Below, in pieces: positions 1-8,309 of a stretch of 64,000 nt of DNA (positions are counted from its first letter, which is position 1; each line of letters begins with the position of its first letter). The stretch covers positions 408,237 to 472,236 of the forward strand of contig CAVOQQ010000002.1 in NCBI GenBank assembly GCA_963698395.1, read 5' to 3'. Below the pieces are notes generated by a model. It ran no database searches and had not been told where the DNA came from. It saw only the letters and a program-made list of their open reading frames with translations. The DNA is from JBBQUN01 sp963698395. Its GTDB lineage: Bacteria > Actinomycetota > Acidimicrobiia > Acidimicrobiales > SZUA-35. The position numbers were made by a program, and so were the translations under genes.

Positions 1-793
1 GGAGTCGACGGTCGGCCATGGCCTTCACGCCTTCCTGCCAGTCGGCGGTGGCCGTGAGCTTTTCTTGTTCGGCCCGCTCGCGGTCGGTGGCGGCACGGAT
101 GGCGGCCGGAAGGTGGCCCCGCATCGTCGCCTTGATGGATACCACCGCGAGTGGAGCAGAGCGAGCGATCTCGAGGGCGAGCGCGTACGCCGACGAGCGA
201 ATCTCGTCGTCGGGGACGAAGCGGTCGAGCAGTCCGATGCGGTGGCCTTCCTCGCCGTCGATCCGGGCCCCGGTGTAGAGCAATTCGAGTGCGTGTTGTT
301 GACCGACGAGCGCGGGCAACGTGACGGTCAGCCCGAATCCTTGGTGAAATCCGAGCCTGGCGAAGTTGGCCGACAAGCGCGTGCTCGGGCCGCCGACACG
401 GAAATCGGCAGCGCAGGCCAAGCCCAACCCGCCGCCGATCGCCGCCCCGTTGACGGCGGCAACGATGGGAAGCTTCGCCGAGAAGAGCTCGACGGCTTCG
501 TCGTAGATGTGTCGATCGGCCAGGTCGCCGTCGTCGGCGTTGCCGGCACTGGTGAGCTTGGCTTCGGCGGGGTCGAACGACGCGCCGGCACAGAAATTCT
601 TGCCTTCGGCGGCGAGCACGATGGCGCGAGCGCCGCCGGATTCGCAGGAGCGAACCGCAGCCGCAAGGTCGTGCAACATCTGCAAGCTGAAGAAGTTGTT
701 GGGGGGTCGATGGACTTCGACCATCGCAACGTGCTGATCGTCGATGGTGACGGTGGTGTCGCCGAACCGGGTCGTTTCGCTGGAGCGTGCCAT
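1..793 (-). CDS. Enoyl-CoA hydratase/isomerase family protein (C-terminus cut by window edge)
   Basis: Read on the minus strand from ATG at 791-793, this frame stays open for 264 codons to the left edge, so the C-terminus is missing. The N-terminus shows the crotonase fold: VEVHRPPNNFFS early, then FCAGASF and an oxyanion-hole motif NGAAIGGGLGLACAADFR around residues 110-125. It then runs through GFHQGFGLTVTLPALVG, where Glu/Asp catalytic residues usually lie. Members hydrate trans-2-enoyl-CoA in beta-oxidation or catalyse related CoA chemistry. The usual catalytic Glu of the GLPE segment is not obvious (GFHQGFG), so a non-hydratase crotonase activity is possible. It is divergent from the esterase at 865, with a 71-bp shared spacer. 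Confidence 0.88.
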   Translation of the reverse strand, partial: MARSSETTRFGDTTVTIDDQHVAMVEVHRPPNNFFSLQMLHDLAAAVRSCESGGARAIVLAAEGKNFCAGASFDPAEAKLTSAGNADDGDLADRHIYDEAVELFSAKLPIVAAVNGAAIGGGLGLACAADFRVGGPSTRLSANFARLGFHQGFGLTVTLPALVGQQHALELLYTGARIDGEEGHRIGLLDRFVPDDEIRSSAYALALEIARSAPLAVVSIKATMRGHLPAAIRAATDRERAEQEKLTATADWQEGVKAMADRRL

Positions 794-864
794 GTGCCGA
801 GTCTTCCCGAAGTCGGTGCCCGCGTCGAATGGTGCAGCGTGCCGGTCCGCAATACCTTGGCGGC

Positions 865-1809
865 ATGCCGCTCGACCCACAGATCCAGCCACTCGTCGAC
901 CTGATCAACGCCGCTGCTGCCGACGCGCCGCCGGCGGATCAACAGACCGCAGCGATGCGACGCGAGGCCTATCACGGCTTGGTCGCCATCGCCGGTGCCG
1001 GGCCCGAGCTCCACGACGTCAGCGATACGGCGGCGCCGGGCCCGAACGGCGACGTCGGCTTGCGGGTCTACACCCCACTGGCGACCCCGTCCGCCGGCAT
1101 CGTCGTCTACTACCACGGCGGTGGCTGGTGCATCGGCGACCTCGACACGCACGACGAAGTCTGTCGTTCGCTCGCCAAGCAGTCGGAGCAAACGGTTGTC
1201 TCGGTCGACTATCGGCTGGGTCCCGAGCATCGGTTCCCGGTGGCGGTGGAAGACTCCTGGGCTGCGCTCGAGTGGGTCGCAGCGAACACCGAGCAACTGG
1301 CCGTTGCCGACGCACCCATCGCCGTGTGCGGTGACTCCGCCGGTGGGAATCTCGCTGCGGTGATGGCCTTGATGGCGCGCGACGCCGGCGGGCCGACGAT
1401 TGCGGCCCAGCTCCTCGTCTACCCGGGCGTCGACATGGTCGACCCCGATCGCTTTGCCTCTCGTACCGAGAACGGCGCCGGCTATGTGCTCACCAAGGAG
1501 ACGATGGACTGGTTTGCCGATCACTACCTGGCCCAACCATCCGACGCCGATGACTGGCGGGCCTCGCCGCTGCGAGCGGGGTCGTTCACCGACCTGCCAC
1601 CGGCGGTGGTGATCACCGCCGAGTTCGATCCGCTGCGAGACGAAGGGGCGGCCTACGCCGAGGCGCTGGCCGCCGCGGGCAACGAGGTCGAGCACCGGGT
1701 GTACGAGGGAATGGTGCACATCTTCTTCCAACTCGGCCCCGTCGTTGCCAAGGGCGCCGAAGCGGTGACACAGGTCGCCGAGGCAGCGAAGGCTCGCCTC
1801 GCCCCGTGA
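865..1809 (+). CDS. Alpha/beta hydrolase, hormone-sensitive-lipase (HSL) type esterase
   Basis: A 314-aa carboxylesterase-like protein. The HSL oxyanion motif HGGGW lies near residue 90, and the nucleophile elbow GDSAGG near residue 160 carries the catalytic Ser. The acid is Asp in EFDPLRDEG and the base is His in GMVHIFF near the C-terminus, so the triad is complete. The family hydrolyses short acyl esters in the cytoplasm; the natural substrate cannot be read from sequence. I chose ATG 865 rather than an upstream in-frame start because family similarity begins at MPLDPQIQPLV. It lies divergent to the enoyl-CoA hydratase, which suggests a lipid or ester catabolic context. Confidence 0.9.
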   Translation: MPLDPQIQPLVDLINAAAADAPPADQQTAAMRREAYHGLVAIAGAGPELHDVSDTAAPGPNGDVGLRVYTPLATPSAGIVVYYHGGGWCIGDLDTHDEVCRSLAKQSEQTVVSVDYRLGPEHRFPVAVEDSWAALEWVAANTEQLAVADAPIAVCGDSAGGNLAAVMALMARDAGGPTIAAQLLVYPGVDMVDPDRFASRTENGAGYVLTKETMDWFADHYLAQPSDADDWRASPLRAGSFTDLPPAVVITAEFDPLRDEGAAYAEALAAAGNEVEHRVYEGMVHIFFQLGPVVAKGAEAVTQVAEAAKARLAP

Positions 1810-1934
1810 CCGCCTCGAAGACCGTCAGCGGCCACCGCCGTGTCCCGGTGCCACGCCGGTTCGGGCAAAACTGACCACGGCGAAGGTCCGATCGGCACTC
1901 GAATCATCGTCGGGATCGCTTCTACGTTTGCTCC

Positions 1935-2705
1935 ATGGTGCGTAGGAGCCGAAGTGAAATCGAAGAACTCGTCGTCACGGCCGCAGTCGATCTGATCGAG
2001 TCCGAAGGGGTCGGAATCGGCCTCGAGGGCATCACGTACACCCGCGTGTTTCGCCATCTCGAGGCAACCACCGGCCAGCGTGTGACCCGGGCGTCGGTGC
2101 ACGACCGGGTCTGGAGCGATCAGGCCGCGTTCCAGGCGGCAGTGCGCGACCGTATCGCCGCGATCGATGAGCACGTGATCGATCTCGATGCGCTCGACGC
2201 GGCGACCGACAGGGCCCGCGTGGCGATGCTCGAGAGGAGCGATGCTCGCGCTGCCCTGGGCACGGTCATGCGCGATCTCTCCTCGATCGACGCCACGGGC
2301 TCATCGACTGCGCTGCTTCAGGCCAACGTTGCGGTGAAGGCGCTGATCGCGCTGGCCGACGATGACGAACGAGCCCGCTCCGCCGAGAGTGTCGCCGCCT
2401 TTCGAACGAACCAGCAGCGGCGGATCGAAGTGCTCACGGTGTCCTACGGACGCACCATTCGCCGCCTCGGTGGGCGGGTCAAGGCGTCGCTCGGCGTCGA
2501 GTTCGACGAAGCCATTGCCCTCGTGGTGCGCGCCGTCGATGGTCTTTGCGAAGGTCTCCAACTTCGTGCGCCCTTCGATGAAGCCGGCCTCGCCGAGACG
2601 ATCATCGACCTCGATGGGACGAGCGAGCCGTGGCCGCTCACGTCCATCGTCGGTTTCTCGCTGATCGAGTCCTTCTTCGATTTCCCCGCCAGATCCGGAG
2701 GCTGA
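1935..2705 (+). CDS. TetR-like transcriptional regulator
   Basis: A 256-aa protein with an N-terminal helix-turn-helix-like segment (residues about 5-55: RSRSEIEELVVTAAVDLIE, then TRASVHDRVWSDQAAFQ). It is followed by an all-helical C-terminal region without catalytic motifs, as in TetR-family one-component regulators. The HTH is spaced unusually: about 35 residues separate the first helix from the RASVHDRVW recognition-like segment, more than in canonical TetR. The ligand is unknown. It stands alone between the esterase (same strand, 125 bp upstream) and the convergent ABC exporter; no operator could be picked out in the spacer. Confidence 0.65.
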   Translation: MVRRSRSEIEELVVTAAVDLIESEGVGIGLEGITYTRVFRHLEATTGQRVTRASVHDRVWSDQAAFQAAVRDRIAAIDEHVIDLDALDAATDRARVAMLERSDARAALGTVMRDLSSIDATGSSTALLQANVAVKALIALADDDERARSAESVAAFRTNQQRRIEVLTVSYGRTIRRLGGRVKASLGVEFDEAIALVVRAVDGLCEGLQLRAPFDEAGLAETIIDLDGTSEPWPLTSIVGFSLIESFFDFPARSGG

Positions 2706-2772
2706 AGCGCCCCGATCAGCGGGTCGGCACCCATGGGGGCTGGCCCCGGTGTCTGCCCGGACCGACCTGCGT

Positions 2773-3444
2773 TCAGGCTTGGAGCCTGCCGTCGCTGATC
2801 TCGACGGTGCGATCGGCGTAGTCGGTCATTCTCGTGTCGTGGGTGACGATGATGGCCGCGGTGTTCCGGCTCTTGATCTCCGAGCGGATCAGTTCCATGA
2901 CCTGGACGCCGAGCTTGGAGTCGAGCGCCGACGTCGGTTCGTCGAACAGCACGAGCTTTGGCTGGTTCATCAGGGCGCGACCGATGGCGACCCGCTGGCG
3001 TTCACCACCCGAGAGCTGGTCGGGCATGTTCTTCATCCGATGGTCGAGTCCGAGTTCGCCGAGGAGTTGCTCGGCCCGAGCCCTGGCACCCGAACCGCCG
3101 GCCCCTCGCATCTCGGCGACGACCGTGAGGTTCTCTCGCGCGTTGAGAAACGGCACGAGGTTGACCGATTGGAAGACGAAGCCGATGTTGTTGCCGCGGA
3201 AGGTGGTGAGTTCCTTGCTCGTGTACCCGTCGATCTGCTCGCCGGTCACGGCAACGGTTCCGGCGGTCGGCGTCAGCAGTCCGCCGGCGATCGAGAGCAG
3301 GGTGGTCTTGCCCGAGCCGGAGGGGCCGACGAGAGCGACGATCTCGTCGTCGGCAACGGTGAGTGACGAGGAGTCGAGGGCAACGACCTCGGAGTCACCG
3401 GATCGATAGACCTTGCGTACGTCGATGAGTTCCAGTGCTGTCAT
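2773..3444 (-). CDS. ABC transporter ATP-binding protein (MacB/LolD type)
   Basis: A 223-aa nucleotide-binding subunit, the normal length for the MacB/LolD/FtsE class. It contains Walker A GPSGSGKTT near residue 40, a Q-loop region (GFVFQSVNLVPF), the ABC signature LSGGERQR near residue 145, Walker B LVLFDEPTSALD and the switch His in VTHDTR. It powers the two FtsX-type permeases encoded immediately upstream on the same strand (3473-5714). Systems of this type act as mechanotransmitters or exporters of lipoproteins, peptides or drugs rather than importers, and no substrate-binding protein lies nearby. It is the last gene of a three-gene operon. Confidence 0.93.
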   Translation of the reverse strand: MTALELIDVRKVYRSGDSEVVALDSSSLTVADDEIVALVGPSGSGKTTLLSIAGGLLTPTAGTVAVTGEQIDGYTSKELTTFRGNNIGFVFQSVNLVPFLNARENLTVVAEMRGAGGSGARARAEQLLGELGLDHRMKNMPDQLSGGERQRVAIGRALMNQPKLVLFDEPTSALDSKLGVQVMELIRSEIKSRNTAAIIVTHDTRMTDYADRTVEISDGRLQA

Positions 3445-3472
3445 GGTGGTGGGGCTCCTTCGAGACGCACGA

Positions 3473-4579
3473 TCACACGCCGGCGCCGATCGCGGTGGCG
3501 GGGTCGACCGAGATGATGCGCCGTAGCGACACGAGGCCGCCGATGATGGCGGTGGCCGTGATGCCGACGAGGGTCGTCAAGCCTCGGCTGAGGGTGAACT
3601 GGACCGGAACGTTCGCTGGAATGCCGAGCGAGAGCACGAACGTGAACAGGGCCCCGAACCCGAACGAGATGACGGCGACCGCCAACGCCTGCACGGCTAC
3701 GCCGAGCACGAGGGTGCGGCTGGGTGTGCCGAATGCCTTGAGGACGGCGTAGAGCCCGACGCGTTCGAGCGTGAGCAGGGCGAAGAACAGCGCAACCACC
3801 AGTCCGACGACGAAGAAGGTCGTGCCGATGATGGCGCTGAAGGTCGTGTTTTGTTCGGCGACACCCGGCAGCGTGTTGGCGGCGTCGATGGTCGAAAGCG
3901 AGCTGGTTGCCCCATTGCTTGCTGCGTCGATGCGTTCGGCGAGGTCGGCGGGGTCGACGCCGTCAGCGGCCTGGGCAACGACGGCCTGGAAGTCGTCCGG
4001 ACCGACCTGGATGTCGGGCCGATTGGCGTTCTGCACTGCGCGCCAGGTCTCGGGCGCGACCCAGATGCCGGACTGGCCGAGGAAGTTCGAGTCGTCGACC
4101 CACCCGCTGATGATCACCCGTGTGCCGGCGGGCCCTACGGCGATGGTGTCGCCCAGCGAGGCGCCCGAGGCCTCGAGCGTCTTGTCGGCCCACGCTTCAC
4201 CAACCGGCGGTGGCGCGGGGATGGTCTCGGATGCGAGCTCGTAGCCGATGACCGCGCCATCGGCGATGTCGTCGACCCCGGGAAGGCTCACGCCGAGCAG
4301 GGTGACGCCGAGCCCGCCTGCTCGTTCGACGCCGTCGATCTGTGCGATCGCGCCGATCTGATCCGTGGTTGCATCCGAGCGCAGAATCGACTCGCGCGAA
4401 TCGGCGCTGAAGACGATCGCGCCGTCGGGCAGCGAGCGAAGCGCACCGGTCGATCCGAGATACAGCCCATCGAGCAGGCCGCCGAGGAAGAGCAGCAGGA
4501 GCGTCAGCAGGGTGAGTGCGCCACCAGCGACGGCGAAGCGACCCGGTTTGCGAAGGACTTCCAACAGTGCGAGTCGCAT
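3473..4579 (-). CDS. FtsX-like (MacB-type) ABC transporter permease
   Basis: A 368-aa membrane protein with the FtsX topology. TM1 is at residues about 13-36 (LLTLLLLFLGGLLDGL), followed by a long extracytoplasmic domain (residues about 40-235). Three C-terminal TM segments follow (FFVVGLVVALFFALLTL, ALAVAVISFGFGALFTF, LVGITATAIIGGLVSL). The cytoplasmic loop ALLTLERVGLYAVLKAFGTPSR is the typical FtsX signature region, and the protein ends DPATAIGAG as in MacB permeases. Its ATG abuts the TAG stop of the upstream permease with no gap, which implies translational coupling. It likely pairs with that permease and the ATPase at 2773 to form an exporter complex. Confidence 0.88.
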   Translation of the reverse strand: MRLALLEVLRKPGRFAVAGGALTLLTLLLLFLGGLLDGLYLGSTGALRSLPDGAIVFSADSRESILRSDATTDQIGAIAQIDGVERAGGLGVTLLGVSLPGVDDIADGAVIGYELASETIPAPPPVGEAWADKTLEASGASLGDTIAVGPAGTRVIISGWVDDSNFLGQSGIWVAPETWRAVQNANRPDIQVGPDDFQAVVAQAADGVDPADLAERIDAASNGATSSLSTIDAANTLPGVAEQNTTFSAIIGTTFFVVGLVVALFFALLTLERVGLYAVLKAFGTPSRTLVLGVAVQALAVAVISFGFGALFTFVLSLGIPANVPVQFTLSRGLTTLVGITATAIIGGLVSLRRIISVDPATAIGAGV

Positions 4580-5714
4580 CTAGAGACTGCTCCCTGCGTC
4601 GAGCGTGGCTCGAATCGGATCGATGCGAAGCACCCGTCGAACCGAGGCCAGGCCGCCGATGAGCGCCAGCACGGTGAGCACGCCGACGGTGGAAGCGACC
4701 TGCGCCGGGTCGAGGCTGACGTCGATGGCGCCGCCGCTGGTGGCCGTTCCGACGAGCAGCGTGAGGGCAATGCCGATGACCGTGCCGGCGGCCATGACGA
4801 TCACGATCTGGCCGAGCAGGTTCTGGACCAGGTAGCGACGGGGTGCACCGATGGCCCGCAGGAGGGTGAGTGGTTTCGACTTCTGCACGGTGAGGATCAT
4901 GAAGAAGAAGCCGACCACGAGGACCACGACCATGAAGGCGAGGGCGAGAATGATGCTGAACGAGCTGTTCACGCCCTTCACTCCCGGGTTCTCGTCGATG
5001 GCTTGCTGTCGAGTGAGTGCCTCGATGCCGTCGACCTGGGCGGTGATGGTGCTCGCCAGTTCGCCCGGGTCGACACCGTCCTCGGGCTGCACCGCGATGA
5101 GCGATGGGAGCACCTGAGCGCCGGGGTCGAGCGCTTGCTTCGCCTGCACGTAGGTGTCGTAGGAGACGAAGATGGTGGCCTGCACACTCCAGCGCGGCAT
5201 CGGCAGCCACCCCGACCACCGTGATGTCGACGGGCTCTTCGCCCAGGATCGTCACGGTGTCGCCCAGCTCGAAACCGGCGTTGTCGCTGCTGAACGACGT
5301 GACGCCCTCACCCGGTCCGGACGGAAGGCGACCCTCGATCAACGAAGTCGGTTCGCCGAGCCCGCCCAGTTCGTAGCCGAACACCGCCGCGTCTTGGTTC
5401 TCCGCACCTGCGCTGACGGTGAAGGTGTTTTCGCCGATCGACCCGGTCGATGCCACGCCGGGAATGGCCGCGATCTGTTCCTCGAGACCGGGGAAGATGA
5501 GGCTGGCCTCGACGTTGCGTCGTGCCTGGTCGCCGTAGGCGAGGACGGGGGCGTTCTGGTTGTCGACGGCCCCGATGAAGCTGGTGACGAGCCCGCCGAA
5601 GAGCGCCTGCTGGAACAGGATGAGAAAGACGAGGAGGCCGACGGCCAGCGACAAGAGCAGGAAGCGCAGCTTGGATCGTGCGATTTCTCGTAGGGCCAGC
5701 TCCACCGGCGGCAT
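4580..5714 (-). pseudogene. FtsX-like ABC permease, interrupted by a frameshift near 5190
   Basis: The N-terminal half (from ATG 5714, MPPVELALREIARSKLRF) and the C-terminal half (SVQATIFVSYDTY to the stop at 4580) are both clearly FtsX permease but lie in different frames. The switch falls around 5185-5205, where dropping one base joins GVAADA to WSVQATIFVSYDTY smoothly. The restored protein would be about 378 aa with the same one-plus-three TM layout and large external domain as its neighbour. No stop codon or other lesion is seen in either half, so this may be a one-base sequencing insertion or a recent mutation. It is the first gene of the ABC exporter operon; loss would remove half of a heterodimeric permease. 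Confidence 0.8.
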
Positions 5715-5868
5715 GATAGCGATGAGTTCTTGCTGTGAGCTTTATCCGCCGTGCGGTTGAGTGGACGCCCTACGCTCATGCGATCGTCCTGTCGTTCACC
5801 TGAGCGAACGGAGCGCTGCGCTCAGCCCTCCAGCGATGCCGTCCCGTCCGCTGTCAGCCAAGGTCCCC

Positions 5869-6426
5869 ATGCCCGTCGAGACCGTCAGCCTGTTCTTCGC
5901 CATGTTGTTCGCAGGCGCCATGGTGATCAACGTCGTGGCAGCGATCCTGGGCGTCATCCGGTTGACCACGGGCCGGCTTCCCGCGGCGGTGGTGCCGCTG
6001 GTGAACGAGCTACGGCCCATCGCACCGATCATGGCGCTGCTCGCGCCGACCCTGGCCATGTTCGGGAGTCTCTACTACTCCGAAGTCGCCGGCTACGACC
6101 CGTGTCATCTGTGCTGGGTGCAGCGCTTCTTGATGTATCCGTCGTCGATCGTGCTCGGTATCAGCGTGCTGACGAAGCGCCCCGCACTTGCGTGGGTGCC
6201 GTTTCATCTGTCGCTCGTCGGGCTCGGTGTCTCGGCCTTTCACCGGGTCGAGCAGCAGTGGCCAACCCTGTTCACCCAGGCCTGCGACCCGTCGAATCCG
6301 TGCTCGGGTCGCTGGGTCGACACCTGGGGCTTCGTCACCATCCCTACGATGGCCTTCGCCGCGTTCGGCCTGGTCTGTGTTTTTGTCCCCCTATCGTTGC
6401 TCGGGCCCAAGGAGGCCACATCATGA
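5869..6426 (+). CDS. Disulfide bond formation protein B (DsbB/BdbC-like)
   Basis: A 185-aa polytopic membrane protein. The first redox pair is in DPCHLCWVQRFLMYP (CxxC facing outside), and the second cysteine pair is in QACDPSNPCSGRW. About four to five TM segments surround them. DsbB/BdbC enzymes reoxidise an extracytoplasmic thiol oxidase and pass the electrons to quinone. I chose ATG 5869, preceded by AAGG five bases upstream, because hydrophobic similarity starts at VETVSLFF; in-frame ATG 5836 is an alternative. Its stop overlaps the ATG of the next gene (ATGA), so it is co-translated with the two CPHC proteins that follow. Confidence 0.9.
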   Translation: MPVETVSLFFAMLFAGAMVINVVAAILGVIRLTTGRLPAAVVPLVNELRPIAPIMALLAPTLAMFGSLYYSEVAGYDPCHLCWVQRFLMYPSSIVLGISVLTKRPALAWVPFHLSLVGLGVSAFHRVEQQWPTLFTQACDPSNPCSGRWVDTWGFVTIPTMAFAAFGLVCVFVPLSLLGPKEATS

Positions 6427-7094
6427 CGTCTTCAACTTCATCTGGCGGCGGCAGCCGCGGATTCCTGCTCGCCATCGTCGCCGTTTGCATCCTCGGGGCC
6501 GGACTGATCGCCTTCGTGATCAGCAGCGGCGCCGGTGATGATCCCGATGCGGTCGATGCCACCGCTCCGGTCACGGTCGAGGGAGACCTGCTGGCGCAGA
6601 TGCCGAGTGTCGGCGGGGTGACCAACGCCGCCAACGACGAGGCCATCGGCCAGGTCGCTCCCCGCCTCGTCGGTACCGATTTCGACGGCAACGAGGTCGT
6701 GATCGAAGCCGACGGTCGTCCGAAGGCGATCTACTTCGTCGCCCACTGGTGCCCCCACTGCCAGGTCGAGGTGCCAACCGTCCAGGCCCTGATCGACGAA
6801 GGCAAGCTTCCCGAAGGCATGGACGTCTATGGCGTGTCCACCTCGGTGAATGCCGGGTCGAGCAACTACCCGCCCAATCGTTGGCTCGAAGGTGCCGAGG
6901 GCTGGGACGTCCCCACGATGCGTGACTCCGAAGACTCCGAGGCGCTGATCAACTACGGAGCCGGTGGCTTCCCGTACGTCGTGTACCTCGACGGCGACAA
7001 CACCGTGCTCGCTCGTTCCTCCGGTGAGCTCGACAGCGGCACCATCGAACAGGCGTGGGCGCTCACCGCCGGAGCGGTCGCCTCGGCCGGCTGA
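6423..7094 (+). CDS. Membrane-anchored thioredoxin-fold protein with CPHC active site (DsbA-like), copy 1
   Basis: A 223-aa protein. A short cytoplasmic Gly/Ser-rich N-terminus is followed by a signal-anchor TM at residues about 15-37 (LLAIVAVCILGAGLIAFVI). A linker and an extracytoplasmic thioredoxin fold follow, with HWCPHCQVEVPT near residue 110 and the cis-Pro loop GGFPYVVYLDG near residue 185. CPHC is the active-site dipeptide typical of the oxidant DsbA rather than the reductant TlpA (CPPC). Together with the overlapping dsbB-like gene, this points to oxidative folding of exported proteins. A strong ribosome site, AAGGAGG at 6410-6416, lies inside the dsbB-like gene. The gene is a tandem paralogue of the next one. 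Confidence 0.88.
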   Translation: MTSSTSSGGGSRGFLLAIVAVCILGAGLIAFVISSGAGDDPDAVDATAPVTVEGDLLAQMPSVGGVTNAANDEAIGQVAPRLVGTDFDGNEVVIEADGRPKAIYFVAHWCPHCQVEVPTVQALIDEGKLPEGMDVYGVSTSVNAGSSNYPPNRWLEGAEGWDVPTMRDSEDSEALINYGAGGFPYVVYLDGDNTVLARSSGELDSGTIEQAWALTAGAVASAG

Positions 7095-7096
7095 CG

Positions 7097-7984
7097 ATGA
7101 CCGACTTCACCCCTCCCACCGCGCCGCCCAGCATCGAGGATTCCTCGACCGAATCGGGTGTTCGTACCTCCAGCTCCGCCCGGATCGGGCCCGACTCGTC
7201 GCCCGGCGGGTCGGGAGGGTCGAAGGTCTGGATCTTCGCCCTGGTCGCCATCGTCGCTGCCGGGGCCGCCGCCTACTTCACCGGCTCCGACGACTCCTCG
7301 TCCACCGCAGCCGAGCTCCGATCCGGGGCCGAGACGCGCGAGACCCCATCAGCCGACACGCCAACGCCCGACACCACGACAGCCGAGCCACGAACAGCCG
7401 AGGACGACCCCACCGCGGTCGAAACGGCCCCGGCAAACCCGGTGTCACCGGCCGAGGACGGACAGACCGCGGTCGTGGTGATCGATGGCGCGATGCTCGA
7501 TCAGATGCCGAACACGCCTGGCCCGACCACGCCCGAGATCGACTCGGCCATCGGCCAGATCGCCCCCACGCTCACCGGGTACGACTTCGACGGCAACCAG
7601 GTCACCATCGGCCCCGACGGACGACCGAAGGCCATCTACTTCCTGGCCCACTGGTGCCCCCATTGTCAGGTCGAGATGCCGACCATCCAGTCGCTCATCG
7701 ACGCCGGTCTCCAGCCGGAGAACCTCGATGTCTACGCCGTGTCGAGCGCGGTCGCCCCGACCCGGGGCAACTATCCTCCCCAGTCCTGGTTCGAAGCCGA
7801 AGGCTGGTCGTCGCCGGTCATGCTCGACAACGACGACTCCTCTGCGGTCATCAACTTCGGTGCCGGTGGTTTCCCCTTCGTGGTGTTCGTCGATGGCGAT
7901 CATCGTGTCCTCACCCGCGCAGCCGGGGAGATGCCGGCCGAGCTCATGCAACAGGTGTGGGACGCCGTTGCGGCCACGTCGTGA
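7097..7984 (+). CDS. Membrane-anchored thioredoxin-fold protein with CPHC active site (DsbA-like), copy 2
   Basis: A 295-aa paralogue of the preceding gene. It has a longer N-terminus (residues about 1-35), a TM anchor at about 36-56 (WIFALVAIVAAGAAAYF), and a Thr/Pro/Glu-rich linker of about 80 residues. The thioredoxin domain follows, carrying AHWCPHCQVEMPT near residue 195 and the cis-Pro loop GGFPFVVFVDG. The two catalytic domains share most motif residues, so this is a tandem duplication. The long disordered linker could let the domain reach further from the membrane. ATG 7097 starts two bases after the previous stop, so this is the third gene of a dsbB-dsbA-dsbA-like operon. Confidence 0.87.
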   Translation: MTDFTPPTAPPSIEDSSTESGVRTSSSARIGPDSSPGGSGGSKVWIFALVAIVAAGAAAYFTGSDDSSSTAAELRSGAETRETPSADTPTPDTTTAEPRTAEDDPTAVETAPANPVSPAEDGQTAVVVIDGAMLDQMPNTPGPTTPEIDSAIGQIAPTLTGYDFDGNQVTIGPDGRPKAIYFLAHWCPHCQVEMPTIQSLIDAGLQPENLDVYAVSSAVAPTRGNYPPQSWFEAEGWSSPVMLDNDDSSAVINFGAGGFPFVVFVDGDHRVLTRAAGEMPAELMQQVWDAVAATS

Positions 7985-8027
7985 TGGGCGGATGTCTCCC
8001 GCACGTCGACCAACCTAGGATTGTCGA

Positions 8028-8282
8028 ATGACCGATCTCGACACCGACCTTCTGACCGAGGAGCTGACCGACCGCCAGCTCGACGACGGCGGCGACCACG
8101 ACCGCTTCGCTCACTACGTCAAGAAGAAGAAGATCATGTCGAGCGTGGTCGAAGGGACGCCGCTCGAGGCGCTCTGCGGCAAGAAGTGGGTTCCGAGTCG
8201 CGACCCGCAGAAGTATCCGGTCTGTCCCACGTGCAAAGAGATCTACGAGCAGCTCAAGGACCCGAAGAAGCCCAAGAAGTAG
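8028..8282 (+). CDS. DUF3039 domain-containing protein
   Basis: An 84-aa soluble protein matching the actinobacterial DUF3039 family: GGDHDRFAHYVKKKKIM, then EALCGKKWVPSRDP and YPVCPTCKEIYE. One Cys in ALCG and a CPTC pair suggest a small metal-binding (probably zinc) knuckle. The C-terminus is Lys/Pro-rich (KDPKKPKK). The function is unknown. It follows the thiol-oxidase cassette by 43 bp on the same strand and is convergent with galE, with only 27 bp between the stops. Confidence 0.85.
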   Translation: MTDLDTDLLTEELTDRQLDDGGDHDRFAHYVKKKKIMSSVVEGTPLEALCGKKWVPSRDPQKYPVCPTCKEIYEQLKDPKKPKK

Positions 8283-8309
8283 TCTTTCTCGCGGCGCGAT
8301 CCGCTCTGA

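Noticed and set aside
328..1731. 467-codon minus-strand frame
   Set aside because: It is antisense to the HSL esterase and shares a strand with, but is out of frame from, the enoyl-CoA hydratase; Arg-rich and without motifs.
3851..5224. 457-codon plus-strand frame over the ABC permeases
   Set aside because: Shadow of the two FtsX genes; highly charged low-complexity translation with no family.
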